Below the pieces are notes generated by a model. That model was not told the origin of the DNA. It ran no database searches and saw only the letters and a list, made by a program, of their open reading frames with translations. 64,000 bases of DNA, from assembly GCA_020026055.1 (NCBI GenBank), contig JAHHRA010000009.1:1-64000 (forward strand), read 5' to 3'. Shown one piece after another: positions 53,328-61,913 of the stretch (positions are counted from its first letter, which is position 1; every line of letters begins with the position of its first letter). Made by a program: the position numbers and the translations under genes. The stretch is from Actinobacillus sp. Lineage in GTDB: Bacteria > Pseudomonadota > Gammaproteobacteria > Enterobacterales > Pasteurellaceae.

Positions 53328-55166
53328 ATGCCAACAGCTAATTTTGATGCAGAAAAGTTTCTGGCGACCGTGCCTGACTTATCTGGCGTCTATCGAATGT
53401 TTGATGAAAAAAACAAAGTGATTTATGTCGGCAAAGCGAAGAATTTAAAAAAACGCCTAGCAAGTTATTTTCGGCGACATTTGGCAAATCGTAAAACAGA
53501 AAGCTTAGTTAAACAAATTGATCATATTGAACTTACTATCACGCGTAGTGAAACAGAAGCACTGTTGTTGGAACAAAATTATATTAAAACATTGCAACCA
53601 CGTTATAACGTGTTATTGCGTGATGATAAAGCCTATCCTTACATTCTTCTTACTCAAGAAAAACATCCACGATTGACTGCACATCGTGGTGCGAAAAAAC
53701 TAGCTGGTGAATATTTTGGACCTTATCCGAGTGCAACAAATGTTAGAGAAACTTTAGATTTACTTAAAAAGCTTTTTCCCGTTCGTCAATGCAAAAATAC
53801 AATGTATCGTAACCGTTCCCGCCCGTGTCTGCAATATCAAATCGGACGTTGTTCTGCACCTTGTGTTACAGGCTGTGTAAGCGATGAGGATTATGCAAAT
53901 CAAGTTAATTTAGTACGTTTATTTTTGCAAGGTAAAGATGAACAAGTACGTGAATATTTGATCTCTAAAATGGAAAAAGCAAGTTTAGCATTGAATTTTG
54001 AAGCTGCAGCACGTTATCGCGATCAAATTCAAGCAGTACGAGCAGTGATCGAAAAACAATTCATTAGCAAAGAGCGTCAAGATGATTTGGATATTGTTGC
54101 GGTCGTATATCAACAAGGTATTGCTTGTGTGCAAGTATTGTTTATTCGTCAAGGCAAAGTGCTTGGCAATCGTTGTTATTTTCCTAAAGTACCTGCAAAC
54201 ACTGATTTAGCTGAAATTATTGAAACTTTTCTTGGGCAATATTATCTGGAAGCTAACGAAAATCGTAGTTTGCCACACAGTATTATTCTCAATCAACCGT
54301 TAGCTAACGCAGAAATTTTAGCAGATTTATTGAGCGTCCAAGCTCACCGTAAAGTGCAGATCCAATCAAACATCAAAGGTGAAAAAATGCGTTATTTACA
54401 GCTTGCGGAAATGAATGCTCAAATAGCGTTAAAAGATAAGCTAAAACAACACCATTTAATCAGTGATCGTTATCAAGCTTTAGAAACATTACTCGGGATT
54501 AATCAAATTAAACGAATGGAATGTTTTGATATCAGCCATACGATGGGTGAACAAACTGTCGCTTCTTGCGTAGTGTTTAATCAGCAAGGTATTTTAAAAA
54601 ATGATTATCGACGCTTTAATATTACGGGGATTACTGGTGGTGATGATTATGCAGCAATGGAACAAGCATTGCGTAAGCGTTATGATCGTTTTCTGGAAGA
54701 AGATAAAATTCCAGATGTGTTATTCATCGATGGGGGCAAAGGACAACTTAATCGTGCGTTAAACGTTTTTGCCAACCTTGATGTCGCTTGGGATAAAAGT
54801 AAAGTGAAACTTTTTGGTATTGCTAAAGGTGTTGATCGCAAAGCAGGTTTGGAAACGCTGATTATTGGCGATACAGGTGAAGAGATCCATTTACCAAGCG
54901 ATAATTTGGCACTACATTTGATCCAACATATTCGTGATGAAAGCCATCACTACGCTATTATTGGGCATCGTAAAAAACGTCAAAAAGCATTTACTCAAAG
55001 TGGATTGGAAGGGATTGCAGGCATTGGAAGCAAGCGCCGTCAAGCTCTTCTTAAATATCTTGGTGGGTTGCAGGGGATAAAAAATGCCAGTCTTGAAGAT
55101 ATTGCTAGCGTTCCAGGTATTTCGCGTGCTTTGGCAGAAGTTATTCAAGACACGTTGCGTAGCTAA
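53328..55166 (+). CDS. uvrC: Excinuclease ABC subunit C
   Basis: Makes both incisions in nucleotide excision repair with UvrAB. 612 residues. The N-terminal GIY-YIG nuclease is visible as GVYRMFDEKNKVIYVGKAKN (about 20-39). The UVR motif lies near 205-240 (ISKMEKASLALNFEAAARY), the RNase H-like C-terminal nuclease has ECFDISH and FIDGGKGQL, and helix-hairpin-helix repeats end the protein (GIAGIGSKRRQALL). Confidence 0.98.
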   Translation: MPTANFDAEKFLATVPDLSGVYRMFDEKNKVIYVGKAKNLKKRLASYFRRHLANRKTESLVKQIDHIELTITRSETEALLLEQNYIKTLQPRYNVLLRDDKAYPYILLTQEKHPRLTAHRGAKKLAGEYFGPYPSATNVRETLDLLKKLFPVRQCKNTMYRNRSRPCLQYQIGRCSAPCVTGCVSDEDYANQVNLVRLFLQGKDEQVREYLISKMEKASLALNFEAAARYRDQIQAVRAVIEKQFISKERQDDLDIVAVVYQQGIACVQVLFIRQGKVLGNRCYFPKVPANTDLAEIIETFLGQYYLEANENRSLPHSIILNQPLANAEILADLLSVQAHRKVQIQSNIKGEKMRYLQLAEMNAQIALKDKLKQHHLISDRYQALETLLGINQIKRMECFDISHTMGEQTVASCVVFNQQGILKNDYRRFNITGITGGDDYAAMEQALRKRYDRFLEEDKIPDVLFIDGGKGQLNRALNVFANLDVAWDKSKVKLFGIAKGVDRKAGLETLIIGDTGEEIHLPSDNLALHLIQHIRDESHHYAIIGHRKKRQKAFTQSGLEGIAGIGSKRRQALLKYLGGLQGIKNASLEDIASVPGISRALAEVIQDTLRS

Positions 55167-55174
55167 AAAGATGG

Positions 55175-55338
55175 CGTGGATAAAACTGTGGATAAGTAAA
55201 GGAACTATTGTTTTTTTTAAACAATTAATGCAGATTAAAACAACAAATTTAATACTTATTTTCAGATAGGATTGTTTTATTGTTTTTTGAGATGTCAATA
55301 AGAGTTAAATTGAAGTTATCCAAGTTTTCTGTGGATAA
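55175..55338. other. Cluster of DnaA-box-like 9-mers
   Basis: TGTGGATAA (TTATCCACA on the other strand) is perfect at 55187-55195 and 55330-55338. CGTGGATAA at 55175-55183 has one mismatch and TTATCCAAG at 55316-55324 has two. The block is followed by about 100 bases of nearly pure A/T. This may be a DnaA-binding or titration site; it is not the usual Pasteurellaceae origin neighbourhood. Confidence 0.35.
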
Positions 55339-55514
55339 AATTGTGATAGATTTTATTATAACTATTGAATAAATTATTTTGGGAAAGATTTTTTCAAAAA
55401 AATCCAATAAATATATTTAAAATTCAAATAGTTATATCTTTTTTTGCAAATGCCAAAAATGAGATATGCCAATGAAAATACTTAGATCAAAATTTAATCA
55501 GTAAAAAGTGTCTT

Positions 55515-55553
55515 TCACGTCAGCAAAATCATAAAAATTTTTCTGATGTTGAA
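55515..55553. repeat. Palindromic repeat before the aspA terminator
   Basis: TCACGTCAGCAAAATCAT, then AAAAATTTTTCTGATG, then TTGAA. Left arm and core are kept; the right arm is partly lost. It sits between convergent uvrC and aspA. Confidence 0.6.
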
Positions 55554-55566
55554 TATGTTAAAGGAA

Positions 55567-55598
55567 ATAAAAAAGCGAAATCTTTAGATTTCGCTTTT
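55567..55598 (-). terminator. Terminator of aspA
   Basis: AAAAGCGAAATCT and AGATTTCGCTTTT form a 13-bp stem with a 2-base loop. On the minus strand a T-run (TTTTTTATTTCC) follows. It lies 22 bases after the aspA stop. Confidence 0.92.
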
Positions 55599-55619
55599 GC
55601 TCATAGACTTAAAATGCAA

Positions 55620-57035
55620 CTATTTATTGAGCTTTGCTTTATAAGTAGGGTTCATTAAATTTTCAACAGATAAGATATCATTGAGTTCTTGTTCACTCAA
55701 TAATCCCATTTCTAATACGACTTCACGGACATTTTTACCTGTTTCAGCACATCTTTTGCCGATGAGGTCGCCGTTGTGATGACCGATAAATGGGTTTAAG
55801 TAAGTGACGATACCAATTGAATTTAAGACAAAGTCACGGCAGGTTTTTTCATTCGCCGTAATGCCAGAAACACATTGCTCTTGAAGGTTGACACAAGCAT
55901 TGCCAAGAATTTCTAAGCTTTCGAAAATAGCTTGAGCAACAACAGGTTCCATTACATTAAGTTGTAATTGACCAGCTTCTGATGCCATTGTGACAGTCGT
56001 GTCGTTACCGATGACTTTGAAGCAAACTTGGTTGACGACTTCTGGGATCACTGGATTGACTTTAGCTGGCATAATCGAAGAACCTGCTTGTAATTCTGGC
56101 AAATTGATCTCCTTGATGCCTGCCCGCGGACCAGATGAAAGTAAACGCAAATCATTACAAACTTTAGAAAGTTTAACTGCTGCACGTTTGATAGCACCAT
56201 GGATCATCACATAATCGCCACAGTCAGAAGTAGCCGCAATTAAGTCTTGTGAAAGTGAACAATCAAAGCCTGTCACTTGGCTTAAATATTTAATAACACA
56301 AGTACTATAGCCTTGTGGGGTGTTGACACCTGTGCCGATCGCAGTTGCACCCATATTGACGCAAAGTAAATCTTGAGAAATACGTTTTAAATTTGCAGCT
56401 TCTTGTGCCATTAATACAGCAAAACCATGAAATTCTTGACCTAAAGTCATTGGTACAGCATCTTGTAATTGAGTACGTCCCATTTTGAGAACTTTTGCAA
56501 ATTCTTTCGCTTTTGCTTCAAAACCTTGTTCTAAATATTGGATTTTTTTGATTAATTCTTGAACGTTTAAATAGATACCGAGGCGTAAACCCGTAGGGTA
56601 AGCATCATTAGTTGATTGACTAGCATTGACATGATCGCAAGGGTCGATGTATTGGTATTCGCCTTTTTTATGCCCCATTATTTCGAGAGCAAGATTAGCG
56701 ATGACCTCATTAGCGTTCATATTGACAGAAGTTCCTGCCCCACCTTGGTAGATATCGCTTGGGAATTGATCGAAGCATTTACCTGTTTCAAGCATAATGT
56801 CACAGGCTTTAGCAATAGCGTTTGCTACATCTTGTGGAATTGCTCCAAGTTCACCGTTAGCTAAAGCAGCAGCTTTTTTCTCCATTACCATACCACGCAC
56901 GAATGCAGGCACGTCAGAAATAGTGACATTAGAAATATTGAAATTTTCTTTTGCACGCAAAGTATGAATGCCCCAATAAGCATCAGCGGGGACTTCGCGT
57001 TTACCAAGTAAATCTTCTTCAATACGTACAGTCAT
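55620..57035 (-). CDS. aspA: Aspartate ammonia-lyase (aspartase)
   Basis: Cytosolic enzyme that splits aspartate to fumarate and ammonia, feeding anaerobic fumarate respiration. 471 residues. The fumarase/aspartase signature GSSIMPAKVN lies near residue 317 and holds the catalytic Ser. TSVNMNANEVIAN and GRTQLQDAVPMTLGQEF are also clear. An FNR-like box lies 122 bases upstream. DcuB in this window would exchange the product and substrate. Confidence 0.97.
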   Translation of the reverse strand: MTVRIEEDLLGKREVPADAYWGIHTLRAKENFNISNVTISDVPAFVRGMVMEKKAAALANGELGAIPQDVANAIAKACDIMLETGKCFDQFPSDIYQGGAGTSVNMNANEVIANLALEIMGHKKGEYQYIDPCDHVNASQSTNDAYPTGLRLGIYLNVQELIKKIQYLEQGFEAKAKEFAKVLKMGRTQLQDAVPMTLGQEFHGFAVLMAQEAANLKRISQDLLCVNMGATAIGTGVNTPQGYSTCVIKYLSQVTGFDCSLSQDLIAATSDCGDYVMIHGAIKRAAVKLSKVCNDLRLLSSGPRAGIKEINLPELQAGSSIMPAKVNPVIPEVVNQVCFKVIGNDTTVTMASEAGQLQLNVMEPVVAQAIFESLEILGNACVNLQEQCVSGITANEKTCRDFVLNSIGIVTYLNPFIGHHNGDLIGKRCAETGKNVREVVLEMGLLSEQELNDILSVENLMNPTYKAKLNK

Positions 57036-57156
57036 GTTTATTCTCCTATAAAAATTATTTTTGAAAAGGCAGACATCGTTTAAAAGTGGAAAATGTAGCC
57101 TTAGGTTTGAAACAGAATTAATATGTTGATTATAGGTAAGTTAGAAGATAATAAAA

Positions 57157-57170
57157 GTGATCATCATCAA
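57157..57170 (-). promoter_or_regulatory. FNR-like box upstream of aspA
   Basis: Minus strand TTGATGATGATCAC matches TTGAT-N4-ATCAA at 9 of 10 positions. Placed 122 bases before the aspA ATG, it fits anaerobic activation of aspartase. The divergent groES is 153 bases away on the other side. Confidence 0.6.
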
Positions 57171-57248
57171 GTTTTTTCTTGTAAATACAATGAATTAATT
57201 AATATTAAATATTATTTTTTTTAATGCTTATTTTTTTATTTTCTCCTC

Positions 57249-57276
57249 TTGAAAAAAAGAAAAAAATCCTTACATA
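57249..57276 (+). promoter_or_regulatory. Putative groES promoter
   Basis: TTGAAA at 57249-57254 and TACATA at 57271-57276 are 16 bases apart, a fair sigma-70 promoter about 47 bases before groES. The -35 is also CTTGAAA, as in heat-shock promoters, and CCCCGTAT follows at 57280-57287. That box is too far from CTTGAAA (about 25 bases instead of 13-15) for a standard sigma-32 promoter. Confidence 0.45.
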
Positions 57277-57322
57277 TACCCCCGTATCAAAACTAACTAA
57301 CAACTAACATAAGGAAAGTAAA

Positions 57323-57616
57323 ATGAAAATTCGTCCATTATATGATCGTGTTATCGCTAAGCGTGAAGAAGTTGAAACAACCACTGCTGGTGGTATTGTG
57401 TTGACTGGTAGTGCTGCAGAGAAATCTTCTCGTGCACAAGTGTTAGCAGTAGGTGCTGGTCGTATTTTAGAAAATGGCTCAGTACGACCACTAGACGTGA
57501 AAGTAGGGGATACCATTGTTTTTAATGATGGTTATGGTGTGAAAGTTGAAAAAATTGACGGCGAAGAAGTATTGATTCTAGCTGAACATGATATTTTGGC
57601 TGTAGTTGAAGCTTAA
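57323..57616 (+). CDS. groES: Co-chaperonin GroES
   Basis: Heptameric lid of the GroEL chaperonin, 97 residues. The start MKIRPLYDRVIAKR and the mobile loop (ETTTAGGIVLTGSAAEKSSR) are standard; the GDTIVFNDGYGVK block follows. RBS AAGGAAAG precedes the ATG. groEL begins 26 bases downstream. Confidence 0.98.
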   Translation: MKIRPLYDRVIAKREEVETTTAGGIVLTGSAAEKSSRAQVLAVGAGRILENGSVRPLDVKVGDTIVFNDGYGVKVEKIDGEEVLILAEHDILAVVEA

Positions 57617-57642
57617 TTGATTAAAATTAAAGGAGAATAATA

Positions 57643-59277
57643 ATGAGTGTAAAAGATGTAAAATTCGGAAATGATGCCCGTAGCCAAATGTTAGCAGGTG
57701 TAAATGTATTAGCAGATGCTGTGAAAGTCACACTTGGTCCAAAAGGTCGTAACGTTGTATTAGATAAAGCCTACGGTGCACCAGCTATCACTAAAGATGG
57801 TGTTTCAGTCGCTCGTGAAATTGAGTTGGAAAATAAATTCGAAAATATGGGCGTACAAATGGTAAAAGAAGTTGCTTCGAAGGCAAATGACGTTGCTGGC
57901 GATGGTACAACAACTGCTACTGTATTGGCACAAGCGATTGTTAATGAAGGTATGAAAGCAGTCGCCGCAGGTATGAACCCAATGGATCTAAAACGTGGGA
58001 TCGATAAAGCTGTGGCAGCAGTAGTTGCTGAACTTAAAGCACAATCTAAACCTTGCGAAACTTCAAAAGAAATTGAACAAGTTGGCACTATTTCAGCGAA
58101 TGCAGATGAAGTTGTTGGTAAATTAATTGCTCAAGCAATGGAACGTGTTGGCAAAGAAGGTGTAATTACTGTAGAAGATGGCACTGGTTTGGAAGATGAG
58201 CTTGATGTCGTTGAAGGAATGCAATTTGACCGTGGTTATTTATCTCCTTATTTCGTCAATAAACCAGAGAGTGCCACAGTTGAGTTTGATCAGCCTTATA
58301 TTCTGCTTGTTGACAAAAAAATCACTACTATTCGAGAATTACTCCCTGTTTTAGAAGGTGTTGCAAAATCTGGCAGACCATTGCTTATTATCGCTGAAGA
58401 TCTTGAAGGTGAAGCTTTAGCAACTTTAGTCGTTAACACTATGCGTGGCATCGTCAAAGTTGCTGCAGTGAAGGCACCTGGTTTTGGGGATCGTCGTAAA
58501 GCAATGTTGCAAGATATTGCTATTTTGACAGGAGGAACTGTGATTTCAAGTGAATTGGGAATGGAACTTGAAAAAGCTACTCTAGACGATCTTGGTCAAG
58601 CTAAACGTGTAGTGATTGATAAAGACAATACTACTATCATTGATGGCTTAGGCGATCAACAACAAATCCAAGCTCGCGTTGCTCAAATTCGTAAACAACT
58701 AGAAGAAACTACTTCTGACTATGATAAAGAAAAAATGCAAGAACGCGTTGCGAAGTTAGCAGGTGGTGTTGCTGTCTTAAAAGTAGGTGCTGCAACTGAA
58801 GTTGAAATGAAAGAGAAAAAAGATCGTGTTGAAGATGCACTTCATGCTACTCGTGCTGCCGTTGAAGAAGGCGTTGTCGCAGGTGGTGGGGTTGCACTAG
58901 TACGTGCAGCAAGCAAAGTAGCAAATTTAACTGGTGATAATGAAGATCAAAATGTGGGTATCAAACTTGCCCTACGGGCAATGGAAGCTCCACTTCGTCA
59001 AATTGTTTCTAATGCAGGAGCAGAAGCCTCTGTAGTTGCCAATACTGTCAGAGCTGGTAAGGGTAGCTATGGTTATAATGCTGCAACTGATCAATATGGA
59101 GATATGATCGAAATGGGTATTTTAGATCCAACTAAAGTAACCCGTAGTGCCTTACAATTTGCTGCATCTATTGCAGGTCTAATGATTACGACAGAATGTA
59201 TGGTCACTGAATTACCAAAAGCAGAAGCACCAGATATGAATGCCGCTGCAATGGGCGGTATGGGCGGTATGATGTAG
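57643..59277 (+). CDS. groEL: Chaperonin GroEL
   Basis: Double-ring ATP-driven folding chamber, 544 residues. ATP-binding segments VTLGPKGRNVVLDK and AGDGTTTATVLAQA are intact, and the C-terminus has the GGM tail (GGMGGMM). The stop is TAG at 59275-59277. Its last base is also the first base of GTGTG, the likely 5' end of a group II intron remnant, so the natural stop codon seems to have been split and re-created by the insertion. Confidence 0.98.
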   Translation: MSVKDVKFGNDARSQMLAGVNVLADAVKVTLGPKGRNVVLDKAYGAPAITKDGVSVAREIELENKFENMGVQMVKEVASKANDVAGDGTTTATVLAQAIVNEGMKAVAAGMNPMDLKRGIDKAVAAVVAELKAQSKPCETSKEIEQVGTISANADEVVGKLIAQAMERVGKEGVITVEDGTGLEDELDVVEGMQFDRGYLSPYFVNKPESATVEFDQPYILLVDKKITTIRELLPVLEGVAKSGRPLLIIAEDLEGEALATLVVNTMRGIVKVAAVKAPGFGDRRKAMLQDIAILTGGTVISSELGMELEKATLDDLGQAKRVVIDKDNTTIIDGLGDQQQIQARVAQIRKQLEETTSDYDKEKMQERVAKLAGGVAVLKVGAATEVEMKEKKDRVEDALHATRAAVEEGVVAGGGVALVRAASKVANLTGDNEDQNVGIKLALRAMEAPLRQIVSNAGAEASVVANTVRAGKGSYGYNAATDQYGDMIEMGILDPTKVTRSALQFAASIAGLMITTECMVTELPKAEAPDMNAAAMGGMGGMM

Positions 59278-59710
59278 TGTGACGAGAGTTGCGTAGGTAG
59301 CTAGCCGAGCGGGCTACGTCTATAATAACCACTAACTTTATGTTGTGGTTATTATCCCACCCGCTAAAATAGCAAATAAAACTCGATATTCAGACTTAAC
59401 AAGCCAGAATATCAGTTCTCATAAGAAATTCGATTTTAGTTATGAGCGAAAGTTTGTGTTCCTCGCTTTAAGCAAATGATATACGTTGAAGTAACGCTAT
59501 TCCCCAAAAGTGAAGTGATCATTCATAGACGAAATGGTCGTATAAGAGGTAAAGACTTTTATGGCAACGATCCATTTTCCTTAGGGGGTAATGTTGTCGC
59601 TCTGTGCAAAAGTGCGAAGCTATGAAGACTTGAGGCGTATATGGGGGAAAGTCGCACGTACAGTTAAAAGACGTAATGTGTCGCTATTATTTAACTTTAT
59701 TGACTAAAAT
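59277..59710 (+). ncRNA. Decayed ORF-less group II intron in the groEL stop codon
   Basis: The 5' end GTGTGACGAG matches the group II boundary consensus GTGYG. Near the other end, GAGGCGTAT, ATGGG, then GAAAGTCGCACGTACAGTTA at 59632-59667 matches domain V (GAGCCGTATGCG, GAAAGTCGCACGTACGGTT), perfectly from GAAA to GTAC. The 5' strand has drifted: the catalytic AGC reads AGG and two stem pairs are lost, so self-splicing is unlikely. A hairpin GTTAAA/TTTAAC (59663-59695) may be what remains of domain VI. A 3' end at 59710 (AT, then G) would restore TAG. No reverse transcriptase frame is present. The 3' boundary is a guess. Confidence 0.65.
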
Positions 59711-59720
59711 GAACTAAATG

Positions 59721-59756
59721 AAAAGTGCGTTTGTGTAAGCAATCGCACTTTTTTAT
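59721..59756 (+). terminator. Terminator of the groESL operon
   Basis: AAAAGTGCG and CGCACTTTT form a 9-bp stem with a loop of about 14 bases, followed by TTATT. It would end groESL transcripts after the intron remnant. The arms resemble a truncated AAGTGCGGT uptake word, a common terminator design in Haemophilus. Confidence 0.85.
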
Positions 59757-59821
59757 TGTGAATAAAAATAACCTCCATATAATGGATGTTCTATTTCTTC
59801 TAAATGTATAGGCTTAAACTT

Positions 59822-60448
59822 ATGGACATTGGCACTTATTTACAATTTTTTGTCAGCTTAATTGCATTAGTAAACCCAATAGGCGTTATTCCTGTCTTTT
59901 ATTCGATGACATCGGGGTTTCCAAAAGAAGAACAGCAACGAATGATTTTCGTTACGTTCTTAACATTAACAGGTATGCTGTTAATGAGCTTTTTATTCGG
60001 TAATGCCATTTTGCATGCTTTTAATATTTCTATTGATTCTTTCCGAATTGCAGGTGGGATTGTTCTTGCTAGTATTGCTATGACAATGATAAACGGTAAA
60101 ATCGGTGAAAATAAAATGAATAAAGAAGAAAAAGGAAACGACATTTCTAATTATACCAATCTTGCAATTGTTCCTTTGGCAATTCCGTTAATGGCAGGAC
60201 CTGGTTCTATTAGTGCCGCAATAGTATTTGGCTCAAATTCACACACTCTCGTTGAATATGTTATGTCTGCTATTACGATTATTGCATTCTGTATTTGTTG
60301 CTATCTCTTATTACGTTATTCTAAACCTTTGATGGCTAAGTTAGGTAAAACAGGTGCTAATGTTGTGACTCGTATTATGGGGATAATACTGTTATCTCTC
60401 GGTGTTGAGATGATTGTTAGTGCATTGAAAAACTTCGGTGTACTCTAA
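59822..60448 (+). CDS. ychE: MarC/YchE family inner-membrane protein
   Basis: Six-helix membrane protein of the UPF0056/MarC family, closest to YchE; function unknown (not an antibiotic-resistance protein despite the MarC name). About 208 residues from the ATG at 59822 (MDIGTYLQFFVSLIALVNP); an ATG six codons upstream has no ribosome binding site. Family marks: ALVNPIGVIPVFYSMT, SIDSFRIAGGIVLA, VPLAIPLMAGPGSIS and TRIMGIILLSLGVE. Confidence 0.92.
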   Translation: MDIGTYLQFFVSLIALVNPIGVIPVFYSMTSGFPKEEQQRMIFVTFLTLTGMLLMSFLFGNAILHAFNISIDSFRIAGGIVLASIAMTMINGKIGENKMNKEEKGNDISNYTNLAIVPLAIPLMAGPGSISAAIVFGSNSHTLVEYVMSAITIIAFCICCYLLLRYSKPLMAKLGKTGANVVTRIMGIILLSLGVEMIVSALKNFGVL

Positions 60449-60777
60449 CTATTTTTATTAAAAGATGTTTTATAACTTTATAACATTCAACAAAAAAGCT
60501 TTTAATTTTGAAAATCGCATTAATAGTTAAACAAGAGTGCCGATGATAATAGCAATAATCTATGGCATCAGCGTGAAACTATCAAGTGAAAAGCATTCTT
60601 ACTGCGTCAATGATTTTCTTTTTAACTGTTACGTGCAGTTCAATTCACTTTTCGTAAAAATAATTAAAAAAAAGAAATTGCTAACTGTTTGAATGGATAA
60701 TTAAAAAGTTGCATTTTCTAGAAAAATTTTAATAAATCTTTTACAATTAGACGCTATTATTGATTAAAGCTTTTATA
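60449..60777. other. AT-rich spacer after ychE
   Basis: 329 bases with no supported gene, tRNA or clear terminator. It contains a few short inverted words and the probable promoter region of moaA. Confidence 0.5.
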
Positions 60778-60890
60778 CGCCGAGCTTAGTTACCTAAGTT
60801 TTCATAAATAAGGTGGCAAGCCAATAGCCTATAGTTAATAATGAAGGTTATTCAGGGAATAGTTGGAAACGACTTTTCCTTTCTTTGCTT
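60778..60890 (+). promoter_or_regulatory. Candidate molybdenum-cofactor (Moco) riboswitch leader of moaA
   Basis: The leader before moaA is structured. CTTAG-TTAC-CTAAG forms a hairpin whose 3' side contains CCTAAG. GGCAAGCC is a tight stem, and GGAATAGTTG-GAAA-CGACTTTTCC forms a stem with a GNRA tetraloop. The Moco RNA family occurs before moaA in this group of bacteria and uses a tetraloop/receptor contact, which fits. I could not match the full consensus by eye. Confidence 0.5.
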
Positions 60891-60903
60891 AAAAAGGTGT
60901 TCA

Positions 60904-61911
60904 ATGCAAATTATTCCAACTCAAGATGTAAGCAGTTTAAGCGACCGTTTTCAACGTCGATATCGTTATCTACGCTTATCAATTACAGATATTTGTAATT
61001 TCCGTTGTACTTATTGTCTACCTAATGGCTATCAACCAACATCAGAAAAACCATACTTCCTAGCACTAAACGAAATTTGGCGTTTAGTGAAAGTTTTTGC
61101 AGAGTTGGGGACCGAAAAAATTCGTTTAACAGGTGGTGAGCCTACTTTACGCAAAGATTTTCTTAAAATCGTTCAAAGTATCCGTGAAATTGAAGCTATT
61201 AAACAAATTACTTTAACGACTAATGGTTATCGCATGGAAAAGGATGTTGCAAAATGGCGAGAAGCAGGAGTGACAGCAATTAATGTGAGTGTTGATAGTC
61301 TTGATCCAAGAATGTTTCAACGCATTACAGGAGTAGATAAGTTTGATGATGTAATGCGAGGAATCCAGCGTGCTTTAGCTATTGGGTATGAAAAAATAAA
61401 AGTTAATGCAGTGTTAATGCGAGGATTGAATAGTGGTGAACTTGATGCTTTTCTTGTTTGGGTAAAAAATAATCCAATTCAGTTACGTTTTATTGAACTA
61501 ATGCAAACAGGAGAAATGGATCAAATTTTCCAGCAATATCATTTGTCTGGACAAATTTTAGTCGATAAATTGCTACAAGAAGGTTGGACTCAACACTGTC
61601 ATTCACCGCTTGATGGTCCTGCGAAGATTTTTTCACATTCTGATTACCAAGGTGAAATTGGCTTGATTATGCCCTATGAGAAAAATTTTTGTGCAAATTG
61701 TAATCGGCTTCGTGTTTCTGCCACAGGGCAGTTACATCTTTGTTTATTTGGAGAAAAAGGTATTGATCTACGTGATTTATTACAAGACGATAGTCAAGAA
61801 AACGCATTGAAATTACGGATCGTAGAAGCCTTAAAACATAAGCGTGAGCAACATTTCTTACACCAAGGTGATACGGGAGTGCGAGGAAATTTAGCAAGTA
61901 TCGGTGGCTAG
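60904..61911 (+). CDS. moaA: GTP 3',8-cyclase MoaA
   Basis: Radical SAM enzyme that starts molybdopterin synthesis by rearranging GTP. 335 residues from the ATG at 60904 (MQIIPTQDVSS), which has AAGGTG upstream; a longer frame from 60841 would overlap the leader structure. The N-terminal cluster is C31-x3-C35-x2-C38 (CNFRCTYC); a second, C-terminal cluster has CANCNRLR and LCLF. It ends in the conserved GG dipeptide. moaC follows, separated by two repeats. Confidence 0.97.
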   Translation: MQIIPTQDVSSLSDRFQRRYRYLRLSITDICNFRCTYCLPNGYQPTSEKPYFLALNEIWRLVKVFAELGTEKIRLTGGEPTLRKDFLKIVQSIREIEAIKQITLTTNGYRMEKDVAKWREAGVTAINVSVDSLDPRMFQRITGVDKFDDVMRGIQRALAIGYEKIKVNAVLMRGLNSGELDAFLVWVKNNPIQLRFIELMQTGEMDQIFQQYHLSGQILVDKLLQEGWTQHCHSPLDGPAKIFSHSDYQGEIGLIMPYEKNFCANCNRLRVSATGQLHLCLFGEKGIDLRDLLQDDSQENALKLRIVEALKHKREQHFLHQGDTGVRGNLASIGG

Positions 61912-61913
61912 TT

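Larger units (their letters stand above)
55167..55619. other. AT-rich spacer uvrC / aspA with DnaA-box cluster
   Basis: 453 bases without a gene. It holds four DnaA-box-like 9-mers (55175-55338), a very AT-rich block (about 55340-55440), a palindromic repeat (55515-55553) and the aspA terminator. No RNA gene was recognised. Confidence 0.6.

Noticed and set aside
59277..59803. Intact, splicing group II intron
   Set aside because: Domain V has lost the AGC triad and stem pairs, and no maturase frame is present; called a remnant instead.
60580..60660. Possible second group II intron piece (TTACGTGCAGTTC)
   Set aside because: Only a short similarity to the end of domain V; the GAAAGTCGCAC part is missing.
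60841..60903. Upstream start of moaA
   Set aside because: It would translate through the structured leader and adds 21 residues not found in MoaA; the ATG at 60904 has a better site.
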